A DNA stretch of 64,000 nt from Ketogulonicigenium vulgare WSH-001 (GTDB taxonomy: Bacteria > Pseudomonadota > Alphaproteobacteria > Rhodobacterales > Rhodobacteraceae), in assembly GCF_000223375.1 (NCBI RefSeq), contig NC_017386.1:1-64000 (forward strand), read 5' to 3'. Shown here piece by piece: positions 51,079-61,109 of this stretch. Position numbers and translations under genes: made by a program. Position 1 is the first letter of the stretch. Every line of letters starts with the position of its first letter. The notes below the pieces were generated by a model. The model was not told where the DNA came from. It searched no databases and worked only from the letters and a program-made list of their open reading frames with translations.

Positions 51079-52446
51079 ATGGGCGGCACCGGCGTCATCG
51101 ACAATTTCCTGGGAGTCTTCACCAGCTACATCGACAGTGGCTTCGGTTTGCTTGGAGGTGAAGTCGCCTTCATCGCCACCACGCTGATCGTCATCGACGT
51201 GACGCTGGCGGCATTATTCTGGTCCTGGGGTGCAGATGACGACATCATCGCCCGGCTGGTCAAGAAAACGCTGTTCGTGGGCGTCTTCGCCTATCTGATC
51301 GGCAACTGGAACAATCTCGCGCAGATCATCTTCGACAGCTTTGCGGGTCTGGGCCTCAAGGGGTCGGGCACCGGCTTTTCCGCCGCCGATCTGCTGCGGC
51401 CCGGCAAGGTGGCGCAGACCGGCCTTGATGCCGGTCGCCCGCTGCTCGAATCCATCTCCGACATGATGGGCTACTGGTCGTTCTTCGAGAACTTCATCCA
51501 GATCGCCTGCCTGATGTTCGCCTGGGTGCTGGTGCTGCTCGCCTTCTTCATTCTCGCCGTGCAGCTCTTCGTCACGCTGATCGAGTTCAAGCTGACCACG
51601 CTGGCCGGTTTTGTGCTGATCCCCTTCGGCCTGTTCGGCAAGACCGCCTTCATGGCCGAGCGCGTTCTCGGCAATGTCGTGTCCTCCGGCATCAAGGTGC
51701 TGGTTCTGGCCGTCATCATCGGTATCGGCTCGACGCTGTTTTCACAGTTCACGGCAGGCTTCGGCGGCGTGACGCCGACCATTGACGATGCCATGGCAAT
51801 CGTGCTGGCGGCCCTTTCCCTTCTCGGCCTCGGCATATTCGGTCCCGGCATCGCTTCCGGTCTCGTTTCCGGCGGCCCGCAGCTTGGCGCAGGTGCCGCC
51901 GTTGGAACCGGCCTTGCCGCAGGCGGCATGATGCTTGCCGGGGGTGCCGCCGCAGGGATGGCCGCGAAGGGAGGAGCCGCTGCGCTCTCTGGTGGAGCGG
52001 CTGCCGTTCGGGGTGGTGCCGCCGCCGCAGGTGCGGTGAGCGCCGCCTACAGTGTCGGTTCACTTGGCCAGTCCGGCGCTGCCGGTGTCGCCTCCGGTCT
52101 GGGCGGTGTTGCCCGTGCGGCAGGCTCCGCCGCCGCATCGCCCCTGAAGCGCGCGGCTTCCAAAGCCTCCGAAAGCATCAAGTCCAGCTTTTCTGATGGA
52201 GCGCGCGCCGGTTTCGGCGTCAGTGGCGGCTCTTCCACGGCTGGAACAGTCGGAGGTGCAGGCGAGGCAGCAAGCGCGGCGGCGTCACCCGCCGCACAGG
52301 CTGGCGGCTCTCCGGCATGGGCAAGGCAGATGCAGCGCAAACAGACACTCAGCCACGGCACGTCGATGGCCGCCCATGCCGTGCGCTCCGGCGACAGCCA
52401 TGGCGGCGGCTCCTCCATCAATCTTTCTGAAAGTGACCGCTCATGA
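51079..52446 (+). CDS. trbL: TrbL, polytopic pore protein
   Basis: 455 residues, VirB6-like: five or six membrane helices in the first about 280 residues, then a Gly/Ala/Ser-rich low-complexity tail ending in polar sequence. The tail is typical of TrbL. ATG 3 bp after the trbK stop; 4-bp overlap with trbF. Confidence 0.9.
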   Translation: MGGTGVIDNFLGVFTSYIDSGFGLLGGEVAFIATTLIVIDVTLAALFWSWGADDDIIARLVKKTLFVGVFAYLIGNWNNLAQIIFDSFAGLGLKGSGTGFSAADLLRPGKVAQTGLDAGRPLLESISDMMGYWSFFENFIQIACLMFAWVLVLLAFFILAVQLFVTLIEFKLTTLAGFVLIPFGLFGKTAFMAERVLGNVVSSGIKVLVLAVIIGIGSTLFSQFTAGFGGVTPTIDDAMAIVLAALSLLGLGIFGPGIASGLVSGGPQLGAGAAVGTGLAAGGMMLAGGAAAGMAAKGGAAALSGGAAAVRGGAAAAGAVSAAYSVGSLGQSGAAGVASGLGGVARAAGSAAASPLKRAASKASESIKSSFSDGARAGFGVSGGSSTAGTVGGAGEAASAAASPAAQAGGSPAWARQMQRKQTLSHGTSMAAHAVRSGDSHGGGSSINLSESDRS

Positions 52447-53132
52447 ACATCTTCAAACGTCCATCTGCACATTACGGCAAATCGCCCGAACCCGAGACGC
52501 CCTATCAGAAAGCTGCCGAGGCATGGGACGAACGTATCGGTTCGGCCCGCGTGCAGGCAAAGAACTGGCGCATCATGGCCTTCGGCTCGCTGATCCTCTC
52601 GGCTGGTTTCGCCGCCGCCCTTGTCTGGCAATCGGCGCGCGGGACGGTCGTGCCCTGGGTGGTGCAAGTCGATAATCTCGGCCAGTCGCAGTCCGTTGCG
52701 CCCGCCGTGGCTGACTATCGCCCGACCGATCCGCAGATTGCCTTCCATCTTGGCCGCTTCATCGAGCAGACGCGCTCGATCCCGTCTGACGCCATCATCG
52801 TGCGGCAGAACTGGCTGCGTGCCTATGAGTTCACCACGGATCGGGGTGCGGCAACTCTCAATGATTATGCCCGTGCCAATGACCCTTTCACCAAGGTCGG
52901 CAGGCAGCAAATTGCGGTCGAGGTGTCGTCGGTGATCCGCGCCTCGAATGACAGCTTCCGTGTCGCCTGGACGGAGCGCCATTACGAAAACGGCCAGCTC
53001 TCCACGACCGAACGCTGGACCGCGATCCTGACCATCGTGATCCAGACGCCGCGCGATGCTGAACGTCTGCGCGCCAATCCGCTCGGCATCTACGTCAATG
53101 CAATTTCATGGTCGCGGGAGATGAGCCAATGA
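52443..53132 (+). CDS. trbF: TrbF, VirB8-like inner-membrane assembly factor
   Basis: 229 residues with one membrane helix (about 42-60) and a periplasmic domain (DNLGQSQSVAPAVADYRPTD, NPLGIYVNAISWSREM). Overlaps trbL and trbG by 4 bp each. Confidence 0.95.
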   Translation: MNIFKRPSAHYGKSPEPETPYQKAAEAWDERIGSARVQAKNWRIMAFGSLILSAGFAAALVWQSARGTVVPWVVQVDNLGQSQSVAPAVADYRPTDPQIAFHLGRFIEQTRSIPSDAIIVRQNWLRAYEFTTDRGAATLNDYARANDPFTKVGRQQIAVEVSSVIRASNDSFRVAWTERHYENGQLSTTERWTAILTIVIQTPRDAERLRANPLGIYVNAISWSREMSQ

Positions 53133-54142
53133 CCCGCATGATGGCCCGCAATTCCGGCTTGCCGGTTCTCCGTAAACCCGCTTTGGCGGCTTTGTTGCTG
53201 TCCGCCACCATGCTGGCCGGCTGCGCAACCAACCGCACCCCGCAGTTCAGCTATGATGCCGATGTGCCAGCGTTGCCCGTGGTGCCGGCAGCCGTTGCCG
53301 ATGACCGGCCTCGACCTTTGCACACACCACCGGCATGGACCGTGGCACGCGGCGGAACCGTTGCCGGAACACCGACTGGCCGCGTCGAGAACGCCAATGC
53401 CGCCGCCCGTGTCGAACCACGCCGGGAAGGCTATTACAACGCCATCCAGATCTACCCCTGGTCGGAAGGGGCGCTGTTTCAGGTCTATGCCGCACCGGGA
53501 CAGATCACGACAATCGCGCTTGAGCCCGGCGAAAGCCTGACCGGCGCGGGGCCGATTGCGGCAGGCGACACCGCCCGATGGATCATTGGTGATACCGAAA
53601 GCGGATCGGGTACAAGCCGCCGCGTCCATATCCTTGTGAAACCGACCCGTGAGGATATTTCCACCAATCTTGTCATCAGCACGGATCGCCGCGTCTATCT
53701 CATTGAGCTTCGCGCCCGCGCGGCGCTCTATATGCCCGCTGTGGCCTGGGCCTATCCCGCGCTACCTGCCGGTCAGCGCCAGAGCGTTCCCGCCGCGCCG
53801 ATCATCCCTGTCGAGACGGCCCGCAACTATCGCTATGGACTGACGGGCGATAGTCCGCCGTGGCGACCCATCTCCGTCTTCGACGATGGCCGCCGTGTCT
53901 ATGTCGTCTTCCCGCGCGGCATCGTGCAGGGCGAGATGCCGCCGATCTTCGTCATAGGCTCCGAGGGCGAGACCCAGATCGTCAACAGCCGCATTCACCA
54001 GAACATCCTGATCGTGGATCGCCTGTTCGGTGCTGCCGAGCTGCGCCTTGGCAGCGGCGATCGCCAGCAGACCGTCAGGATTGTCCGCATTGAACAAAGG
54101 CAGGCGGCCCAGCCCGCAAAGACCGGGGAGAACCCGTCATGA
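53129..54142 (+). CDS. trbG: TrbG, VirB9-like outer-pore protein
   Basis: 337 residues. Lipobox LAGC with C32 after a signal peptide. VirB9/CagX domain: GAVFQVYAAPGQ-like LFQVYAAPGQITTIALEPGE, then NLVISTDRRVYLIELRA. Forms the outer-membrane core with TrbI. Confidence 0.95.
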   Translation: MTRMMARNSGLPVLRKPALAALLLSATMLAGCATNRTPQFSYDADVPALPVVPAAVADDRPRPLHTPPAWTVARGGTVAGTPTGRVENANAAARVEPRREGYYNAIQIYPWSEGALFQVYAAPGQITTIALEPGESLTGAGPIAAGDTARWIIGDTESGSGTSRRVHILVKPTREDISTNLVISTDRRVYLIELRARAALYMPAVAWAYPALPAGQRQSVPAAPIIPVETARNYRYGLTGDSPPWRPISVFDDGRRVYVVFPRGIVQGEMPPIFVIGSEGETQIVNSRIHQNILIVDRLFGAAELRLGSGDRQQTVRIVRIEQRQAAQPAKTGENPS

Positions 54143-55272
54143 GCGAAGAGACGACCACCAACGCGCCTCCTATGCGCCTGCGCGCCGAGCCGCCGCGCGT
54201 CACCCGCCTGTCACGCAAGATGCTGGCCGGTGTTGGGGCTGTCGCGCTCCTCGGCATTGGCGGCGCATTGATCTATGCGCTCCAGACCCGCGACATGAAT
54301 GGCAGCGGCGAAGAACTCTATTCAACCGAGAACCGCGCAACAGCGGACGGGCTGGCTGGCCTGCCGCGCGATTATACCGGCCCCGTCCTGGGACCAGCTT
54401 TGCCGGGCGACCTCGGCGGCCCGATCCTCGACGCGCAGAACAGGGGGCAACCCGTTACGCCGCCTGCTATGGCAACACCAGCTAGCGATCCTGCCGAGGA
54501 GCGCCGTCTTGCTGAAGAGGAGGCTGCACGTCTTAGCACCGTGTTCTTCCAATCGGGGCAGCGATCAGCAACGACACCTGGCTCCAATATGCCGGGCCTT
54601 GCGGGGCTTGACCTTGGCGGTCAGCCCGCAACGCAGGACCGGCACACGGCATTTCTCAATGGTCCGGTGGATCGGCAGACCGTTGCTATGGATCGGATTA
54701 TGGCGCCAGCGTCGCCCTATATCCTTCAGGCAGGGGCCGTGATCCCGGCGGCGATGATTACCGGCATTCGTTCCGATCTCCCCGGCCAGATCACCGCGCA
54801 GGTCACGGAGAATGTCTATGACAGTCCGACCGGCGCGCTGCTCCTGATCCCGCAGGGAACACGGATCATCGGCCAGTATGATGCCGGTGTGCAGTTCGGA
54901 CAGCGCCGCGTGCTGCTGGTCTGGAACCGCCTGATCCTGCCCAATGGCAGCTCCATTGTGCTGGAGCGCCAGCCCGGTGCTGACGCTTCCGGCTATGCCG
55001 GTCTGGAAGATGGCGTCGATTATCACTGGTGGGATCTGATGAAGGCCGCAGGTCTGTCTACGCTGCTCGGCATCGGCACGGAACTGGCGACCGACGACGA
55101 AGACCGCCTGATCCGCGCCATCCGCGACGGGGCGCAGGACACCATCAATCAGGCCGGACAGCAGATCGTCCAGCGCCAGTTGCAGGTCGCACCCACGCTG
55201 ACCATCCGACCGGGCTATCCGGTCAGGGTCATCGTCACCCGAGATCTCGTACTCGAACCTTACAGGAACTGA
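54139..55272 (+). CDS. trbI: TrbI, VirB10-like channel scaffold
   Basis: 377 residues: cytoplasmic tail, one membrane helix (about 29-48), a Pro-rich linker and a beta-barrel domain (PYILQAGAVIPAAMITGIRSDLPGQ, LLIPQGTRIIGQYDAG, ending VRVIVTRDLVLEPY). Spans the envelope. Overlaps trbG by 4 bp. Confidence 0.95.
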   Translation: MSEETTTNAPPMRLRAEPPRVTRLSRKMLAGVGAVALLGIGGALIYALQTRDMNGSGEELYSTENRATADGLAGLPRDYTGPVLGPALPGDLGGPILDAQNRGQPVTPPAMATPASDPAEERRLAEEEAARLSTVFFQSGQRSATTPGSNMPGLAGLDLGGQPATQDRHTAFLNGPVDRQTVAMDRIMAPASPYILQAGAVIPAAMITGIRSDLPGQITAQVTENVYDSPTGALLLIPQGTRIIGQYDAGVQFGQRRVLLVWNRLILPNGSSIVLERQPGADASGYAGLEDGVDYHWWDLMKAAGLSTLLGIGTELATDDEDRLIRAIRDGAQDTINQAGQQIVQRQLQVAPTLTIRPGYPVRVIVTRDLVLEPYRN

Positions 55273-55274
55273 CT

Positions 55275-55505
55275 ATGACAAAGCTGAAACTCGGACCGCT
55301 TGTCGAGGACAAACCCGTCAAAGTGACGGTGGAACTGCCGGGTGCGCTCCACCGCGATCTGATCGTCTATGCAGAGGTGCTGGCCCGTGAGAGTGGCCAG
55401 CCCATTGCCGATCCCGTCCGGCTGATCGTGCCGATGCTGGAGCGGTTCATCGCCACCGATCGCGGCTTTGCCAAGGCGCGACGGCAGCGTGATAAGCTCG
55501 AGTGA
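55275..55505 (+). CDS. DUF2274 protein
   Basis: 76 residues (MTKLKLGPLVEDKPVKVTVELPGALHRDLIVYAEVLARE), with the look of a small ribbon-helix-helix protein. It regularly closes the trb operon in this family. Two bp after trbI. Confidence 0.85.
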   Translation: MTKLKLGPLVEDKPVKVTVELPGALHRDLIVYAEVLARESGQPIADPVRLIVPMLERFIATDRGFAKARRQRDKLE

Positions 55506-55716
55506 CGGCCATTCAGGGTAGGGGTCTTTCGATCCTATGCAGACGGTCGACGCTCCAGAAAATTTTGCTGCAGTATTTTTCAAAGCGGTCACTCATCGAG
55601 TGTGCAGCAAATGAACGCCGGAGTATCACTATCTTTGGCATCATACTCAGCACATTAGGGCTGTCCTTTACCAAAAATATTGGCTAAAATAGCTCCAATT
55701 CGAAAGGAGCCTGTCT
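55506..55716 (+). promoter_or_regulatory. Operon boundary and leader of the phd-hsd operon
   Basis: No gene. Near the right end CCAA-aaata-TTGG (about 55669-55681) and a TAAAAT hexamer look like operator and -10 box. GCTCC (55691-55695) can pair with GGAGC (55705-55709), which would hide the ribosome-binding site of the Phd-like gene. GC content drops sharply here, marking the start of the second defence cargo. Confidence 0.4.
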
Positions 55717-55932
55717 ATGCAGAGCATATCGGCGCGTGACGCAAAAAACGCCTTTGGGCGCTTGATCGACATGGCAAGGGCGGAGCCTGTTGCCATTGAA
55801 AAATATGGTCGGTCCGTCGTCGTGGTTCTTGCAATTGAAGAATTCGAGCGACTGACGGCCAAAGCGAAAAGAAAGTTTCTAGTGCAGCGTCCGGCCGACT
55901 TTAGTCCCAAAAAGACTAATCAAGAAAAATAA
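55717..55932 (+). CDS. Phd/YefM-like antitoxin-family protein leading the hsd operon
   Basis: 71 residues (MQSISARDAKNAFGRLIDMARAEPVAIEKYGRSVVVVLAIEEFERL). No toxin gene follows; hsdM begins 33 bp later. It may repress its own promoter and so dose the restriction operon, a control role like that of C proteins. This mirrors the Phd-recombinase pair at the left end. Confidence 0.8.
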   Translation: MQSISARDAKNAFGRLIDMARAEPVAIEKYGRSVVVVLAIEEFERLTAKAKRKFLVQRPADFSPKKTNQEK

Positions 55933-55965
55933 CAGGCCGGGCGAACCGGCAGGAGACTGAATTAC

Positions 55966-57969
55966 ATGGCAACCCACTCGGATTTGGCCAACTTGATTTG
56001 GCAGATCGCTGACCTTCTGCGTGGGCCCTATCGCCCGCCGCAGTATGAGCGCGTCATGCTGCCACTTGTTGTTCTGCGCCGCTTTGATTGTGTGCTAGCC
56101 GACACCAAGCAGAAAGTACTTGCGGAATTTGAGCGACGCAAAGGCGGGAAGCTGGAAGATGATGCCCTTGATCGGATGCTGAACAAAGCTTCAGGCCACC
56201 GATTCCACAACCGTTCGTCAATGACGTTCGAAACGATGATCGGCGACACCTCAGATCTCGTGGGGCATCTTCAATCCTACATCAGCGGCTTCTCGGCGAA
56301 TGTTCGACGGATCTTCGAGTATTTCGAATTCACCAACGAAATCGAGAAGATGAATGAAGCGAACATTCTTTATCTAGTGCTGAAGGAATTCTTGAAGGTC
56401 GACCTTCATCCCGACCGGGTGAAGAACGATCAGATGGGCCTCGTATTCGAAAACCTCATCCGACGCTTCAACGAACTGGCCAACGAAACAGCGGGCGATC
56501 ACTTCACGCCGCGTGAGGTGATCCACCTCATGGTCGATCTACTCTTCATGGATGCCGACGACGTCCTCAGCAAGCCAGGCACGGTGATGCGCATGCTCGA
56601 CCCGGCATGCGGCACAGGAGGCATGCTTGCAGAAGCGCAACGCTACATGCGCGATCACCACAAAGAAGCGAAGCTCTACGTTTACGGCCAGGACTACAAC
56701 AAGCGCGCCTTCGCAACGGCCGCATCGGACATGCTCATGAAGCAGGTCGATCACAACGGTGGAGGTGAGAACGTCCAGTTCGGCGACAGCTTCACCGATG
56801 ACAAATTCGAGGGCCAGACCTTCGACTATTTTATCGCTAACCCGCCCTTCGGCGTGGACTGGAAGAAGCAGCAAAAGGAAATCGTCCGGCGGCATGAGAA
56901 GGCTCCGCAGGACAGCCCGTGGAGCGCGGGCCTGCCGCGCGTGAACGACGGCTCGTTGCTGTTCCTGCAGCACATGATCTCGAAATTCGACGATGTCGAT
57001 CCCAAGGCACAGAAGTACGGATCGCGGGCAGCCATCGTGTTCTCTGGCTCGCCCCTGTTTACCGGCGGCGCAGGCGGCGGCGAAAGCAACATCCGCAAGT
57101 GGATCATCGAGCGCGACATGCTCGAGGCCATCGTCGCCCTGCCGGAGCAGATGTTCTACAATACCGGAATTGGCACCTACATCTGGATCGTCACCAACAA
57201 CAAGCCCTCACATCGAAAGGGCGACATCCAGCTTGTCGATGCGCGCGACATCTACATGCCGATGGGCCGCAGTCAGGGTGACAAGCGCCGCAAGATCGGC
57301 GCGGGCAAGGCGCCCGAGGGCGACGACCGGCCGGACGAGCCCGATCAGATTGCCGAGATCGTGCGCCTCTATGGGTCGTTCGCACCAAATTCGAAGTCCA
57401 AGATCTTCGACAATGCCGAATTCGGCTACACCCGCGTCACCATTGAACGTCCCCTTCGGCTACGCTACCGGATGACGGTCGAGGACAAGGCCCGATTCCT
57501 CGACGCCGCGCCGCATCTGCTCGATGACATTCAGGCGATCGACAAGGCTCTCGGACGCGAAATGGAACTGGACTGGAACAAGGTCTGGGGCAGCATCGAG
57601 AAGCTCTTGAAGAAGCGCGAGTCCCGCTGGCGCGCGCCCGAGGTCAAGCTGTTCCGCAACGTGTTCACCGTGAAGGACGCCAAGGCCGAGCGGGTGAAGT
57701 CTGGAAAGGGCTTCGAGGCGGACCCCGATCTGCGCGATTTCGAGAACATCCCGTTGAAAGAGGATGTCGACGCCTATTTTGCGCGTGAGGTTCTGCCGCA
57801 CGTACCCGACGCCTGGATGGACCGGAGCAAGGACAAGGTCGGTTACGAGATCAACTTCAACCGCCACTTCTATCAGTTCACGACGCCCCGGAAGCTGGTC
57901 GAGATCGACGCAGATCTGAAGAAGGCAGAGGACGAAATTCTGCGGCTTTTGCGTGAGGTGACGGAGTGA
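55966..57969 (+). CDS. hsdM: HsdM, type I DNA methyltransferase subunit
   Basis: 667 residues. Motif I DPACGTGGM (213-221), catalytic NPPF (292-295), N-terminal HsdM helical domain (SDLANLIWQIADLLRGPY). N6-adenine methylation of the site chosen by HsdS. Longer than the usual about 500 residues through a C-terminal extension (LREVTE end), as in the subfamily with KRMxL-like MLPLVVLRRFDCVL start. Overlaps hsdS by 4 bp. Confidence 0.95.
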   Translation: MATHSDLANLIWQIADLLRGPYRPPQYERVMLPLVVLRRFDCVLADTKQKVLAEFERRKGGKLEDDALDRMLNKASGHRFHNRSSMTFETMIGDTSDLVGHLQSYISGFSANVRRIFEYFEFTNEIEKMNEANILYLVLKEFLKVDLHPDRVKNDQMGLVFENLIRRFNELANETAGDHFTPREVIHLMVDLLFMDADDVLSKPGTVMRMLDPACGTGGMLAEAQRYMRDHHKEAKLYVYGQDYNKRAFATAASDMLMKQVDHNGGGENVQFGDSFTDDKFEGQTFDYFIANPPFGVDWKKQQKEIVRRHEKAPQDSPWSAGLPRVNDGSLLFLQHMISKFDDVDPKAQKYGSRAAIVFSGSPLFTGGAGGGESNIRKWIIERDMLEAIVALPEQMFYNTGIGTYIWIVTNNKPSHRKGDIQLVDARDIYMPMGRSQGDKRRKIGAGKAPEGDDRPDEPDQIAEIVRLYGSFAPNSKSKIFDNAEFGYTRVTIERPLRLRYRMTVEDKARFLDAAPHLLDDIQAIDKALGREMELDWNKVWGSIEKLLKKRESRWRAPEVKLFRNVFTVKDAKAERVKSGKGFEADPDLRDFENIPLKEDVDAYFAREVLPHVPDAWMDRSKDKVGYEINFNRHFYQFTTPRKLVEIDADLKKAEDEILRLLREVTE

Positions 57970-59168
57970 GTGATGGTTTCGCCACGACGGTTCTGCCTAA
58001 TCAGTGGACCTTCAAAAAGCTGAAGTATGTAGCAAGAATGGCCTCAGGTGATGCAATCACCTCCGATGAAATTCGCGAAGCTGATGACTATCCAGTCTTT
58101 GGTGGGAATGGCCTCAGAGGGTACACGGATCGCTTCAACCGCGAGGGCGATTTCGTGCTTATCGGGCGCCAAGGAGCTCTCTGCGGGAATATCAACTATG
58201 CCGCCGGAAAGTTCTGGGCATCCGAGCATGCAATTGTAGCCGATACACAAGGCAACGCTGAAGTTAGATGGCTCGGTGAGCTTCTCTCTTTCATGAACCT
58301 GAATCAATATTCGCAATCTGCTGCGCAACCCGGAATTGCCGTTGAGGTGATTGCAAATCTATCGATCCCAGTTCCACCGAGCTCTACGCAACACGCAATT
58401 GCGCTTTTCCTCAATCGGGAAACCGCCGACATCGACACCCTGATCGCCGCCAAGCAGAGCCTGCTTGATCTGATGGCAGAGAAGCGGCGCGCAATCGTGG
58501 CCGAGACGGTCATGCGTGGTCTCGACCCTTCCGTGCCTCTACGCCCATCGGGCATCGAATGGCTCGGAGACATCCCTGCGCATTGGGAGATCGAGCGGTC
58601 CCGCTGGCTGTTCACTGAACGCGACCAGCGATCCCAGACCGGTAAGGAGGAAATGCTTACGGTCTCGCACTTGACTGGCGTCACCCCCCGATCCGAGAAG
58701 GATGTGAACATGTTCGAGGCCGAAAGCACGGCTGGTTACAAGCTGTGCCTCGCCGGTGACTTGGCCATCAACACCCTCTGGGCCTGGATGGGTGCTATGG
58801 GCACAGCCCGCGTCGACGGCATCGTGAGCCCCGCCTACAACGTCTACACCCCAGGCCCGCGGCTGCTGCCCGATTACGTCGACGCGCTGGTCCGCATACA
58901 CGTCTTCGCGCAGGAAGTGACCCGCTACTCCAAGGGCGTCTGGTCCTCCCGCCTGCGGCTTTATCCCGAAGGCTTCTTTGAAACCTGGTGGCCCGTCCCG
59001 CCGCTTGATGAACAACAGCAGATCGTCGAGCACATCAGTGCCGAAACAACCAAGATCGACCGCCTGCGCGCTGCGACAGAGAACTCCATCGCATTGCTGA
59101 AGGAGCGCCGGGCGGCCCTTATTGCGGCGGCCGTGACCGGCCAGATCGAAATCCCGGAGGTGGCATGA
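57966..59168 (+). CDS. hsdS: HsdS, type I specificity subunit
   Basis: 400 residues with two target-recognition domains (about 8-150 and 200-350) each followed by a helical spacer (IALFLNRETADIDTLIAAKQSLLDLMAEKRRA and EHISAETTKIDRLRAATENS regions). The two TRDs differ, implying a bipartite asymmetric site that cannot be read from sequence. Overlaps the next gene by 4 bp. Confidence 0.9.
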   Translation: MSDGFATTVLPNQWTFKKLKYVARMASGDAITSDEIREADDYPVFGGNGLRGYTDRFNREGDFVLIGRQGALCGNINYAAGKFWASEHAIVADTQGNAEVRWLGELLSFMNLNQYSQSAAQPGIAVEVIANLSIPVPPSSTQHAIALFLNRETADIDTLIAAKQSLLDLMAEKRRAIVAETVMRGLDPSVPLRPSGIEWLGDIPAHWEIERSRWLFTERDQRSQTGKEEMLTVSHLTGVTPRSEKDVNMFEAESTAGYKLCLAGDLAINTLWAWMGAMGTARVDGIVSPAYNVYTPGPRLLPDYVDALVRIHVFAQEVTRYSKGVWSSRLRLYPEGFFETWWPVPPLDEQQQIVEHISAETTKIDRLRAATENSIALLKERRAALIAAAVTGQIEIPEVA

Positions 59169-60436
59169 AGATCAGACGGCTCAGCGTTGCCGGCCTTCGC
59201 GGCTTCGACCAGGCGACCTTCGAATTCGATCCGCACTTCACGTTACTGGTGGGTGTCAACGGCGTCGGCAAGAGCAGCGTCCTCGAGGCTCTGCGGGTCT
59301 CACTGTCTCGGGTTCTACCTAAGTTCACGGCGAGCCGCTCGACGCCTCTGGCATTCGCCGCCGATGATATCCGGCAGGTAAGCGCCTCGCTGACCGTCGA
59401 TCTGGATCTCGAGTTTCCCGAAGGGCAACGGAACTTACTGCTGCACAAGCCGAGAGAACGGTTTGTTCCGGATGAAGAGGGGTCTGTTCGGAACGCGACG
59501 CTAGACACGCCTGAAAGGGAAGAGCTGTCACCACCACACTGGCCAAAGGCCGATCCGTCAGGCAATCAACCTATAGCAATCTACTTCGGAACGCGTAGGT
59601 CTCACCCCACGGATGAGCAGATCAAGATTGGTCGGAGCCGCGGAGGCCAGGCTGCGGCATTTGCCGATGCGCTTTCCGATGTCCGGCCGCTCCACCTTCG
59701 GGACATGGCGTCCTGGATGGTGGCGCAAGAGGCGTTGGCGGAGGAACTGCCGCGTGCACGATTCCATCTTGAGGCCCTGAAATCTGCAGCAGCCCGTTTC
59801 TTGCCGACCTGCAAGGGCCTGCGAGCGACCAACGGCGCGGACAAGCCACGGCTTTTGATCTCGAAGGACGGCATTGAACTCGATGTGCGGTATCTCTCTG
59901 AGGGTGAGAGGGGCGTGCTTGCGTTGGCACTCGACCTTGCTCGCCGCCTTTCGCAAGCCAATCCAGCCCTTGACGATCCAATCGGGGACGGCGTTGGAGT
60001 CGTCCTGATTGATGAAATCGATATGCACATGCACCCGCTTTGGCAGCGGCAGATTGTGTCCCTTTTGACGGAGACGTTTTGCAGTTGCCAGTTTATCGCC
60101 ACCACTCATTCGCCGCAGGTGATTGGCGAGACGCAACCGAGCCAAGTGGTTCTTCTGAAACAATCTGCGGGGCGCGTTGTTCCTCAGCGATGTGGGCAGG
60201 CGTATGGTCTGGACACGAGTTTTGTACTCGAGCAGATCATGGGTACGCCTTCCCGGCCGACGTTTGTAAAGGCTGCGATCGATGAAGTCGAGAATGCGCT
60301 GGAGGACGCAGATTTAGATCTGGCGCGCGAAAAGTTGGCAATATTGCGCAAACTGCAGCACGGAGATGATCCCACCACTGTCGGATTTGAGGCGGAGATA
60401 AACAACCTAGAAGCACTGGCAGATGAGGAAGATTAA
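59165..60436 (+). CDS. ptuA: PtuA-like AAA/ABC-type ATPase of a Septu-like pair
   Basis: 423 residues. Walker A GVNGVGKS (30-37), ABC signature LSEGERGVLALALDLARRL, Walker B VVLIDEIDMHMHP, switch TTHSPQ. The ATPase of Septu defence, which senses infection and licenses the HNH partner. Translationally coupled to hsdS upstream (ATGA) and overlapping the HNH gene by 14 bp, so it is an integral part of the hsd operon. Confidence 0.75.
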   Translation: MKIRRLSVAGLRGFDQATFEFDPHFTLLVGVNGVGKSSVLEALRVSLSRVLPKFTASRSTPLAFAADDIRQVSASLTVDLDLEFPEGQRNLLLHKPRERFVPDEEGSVRNATLDTPEREELSPPHWPKADPSGNQPIAIYFGTRRSHPTDEQIKIGRSRGGQAAAFADALSDVRPLHLRDMASWMVAQEALAEELPRARFHLEALKSAAARFLPTCKGLRATNGADKPRLLISKDGIELDVRYLSEGERGVLALALDLARRLSQANPALDDPIGDGVGVVLIDEIDMHMHPLWQRQIVSLLTETFCSCQFIATTHSPQVIGETQPSQVVLLKQSAGRVVPQRCGQAYGLDTSFVLEQIMGTPSRPTFVKAAIDEVENALEDADLDLAREKLAILRKLQHGDDPTTVGFEAEINNLEALADEED

Positions 60437-61109
60437 TAAAGCGGCTCCGCCAGCAGCGCTAACAGAATGGATCGCCGTTAATAGAAACGGACAGAACTGT
60501 AGTTACAATTCAGTTGGAGGTGAATTGCGACGGATCATCAGGGCGGCGCTCGTCTCCGAACAGGGCGGTTTATGCGCGTATACGGGTCGCAAGATTGATG
60601 CCGACACATGCCACATCGAGCATTTGAAGCCACAAGCGCATTGCGGTGACTTAGAGGACGTAACTTACTTAAATTTGGTTGCGGCTGTGCCGCAACCAAA
60701 TACACCAAAGCTGCCGTATGGAGCACATCTGAAGGACAATTGGCCGTCCTTGGCTGAGTCAAGCCTATTTGTTTCGCCTCTTTCAGCCGGATGCTCGGCT
60801 AGGTTCTCATTCAGCTTCACTGGTAGAATCTCGCCACGCAATTCAACGGATACTGCCGCAGATGAGACCATAAAGCGTTTGGGGCTGAATCACGATATTC
60901 TTATCGCCTTCCGGCAAGCAGCGATCAAGGGAACGATCCAGTCGCGCGGTCGTCAGATGGATGCGAAATTGGCGCGGCGACGATTGCAAGGCTTGCAGCA
61001 GAAAGAGCTGACGTCACGTGATTTGGAGCAGTTCTCCTTCGCGCTTATCGACGCGCTGGAGAAACATATCATCCGGCTTCAAAAGATTAGCGGAAAGAAG
61101 AAGAAGTAA
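60423..61109 (+). CDS. ptuB: PtuB-like HNH nuclease (TIGR02646-like)
   Basis: 228 residues. HNH core CAYTGRKIDADTCHIEHLKPQ region with C51, H64 and H67, followed by LNLVAAVPQPN. Same family as the Septu effector nuclease. Ends in a Lys-rich tail (SGKKKK) with the stop TAA sharing its last base with the hsdR ATG. Lower GC and more A-rich codons than hsdM. Confidence 0.75.
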   Translation: MRKINKAAPPAALTEWIAVNRNGQNCSYNSVGGELRRIIRAALVSEQGGLCAYTGRKIDADTCHIEHLKPQAHCGDLEDVTYLNLVAAVPQPNTPKLPYGAHLKDNWPSLAESSLFVSPLSAGCSARFSFSFTGRISPRNSTDTAADETIKRLGLNHDILIAFRQAAIKGTIQSRGRQMDAKLARRRLQGLQQKELTSRDLEQFSFALIDALEKHIIRLQKISGKKKK

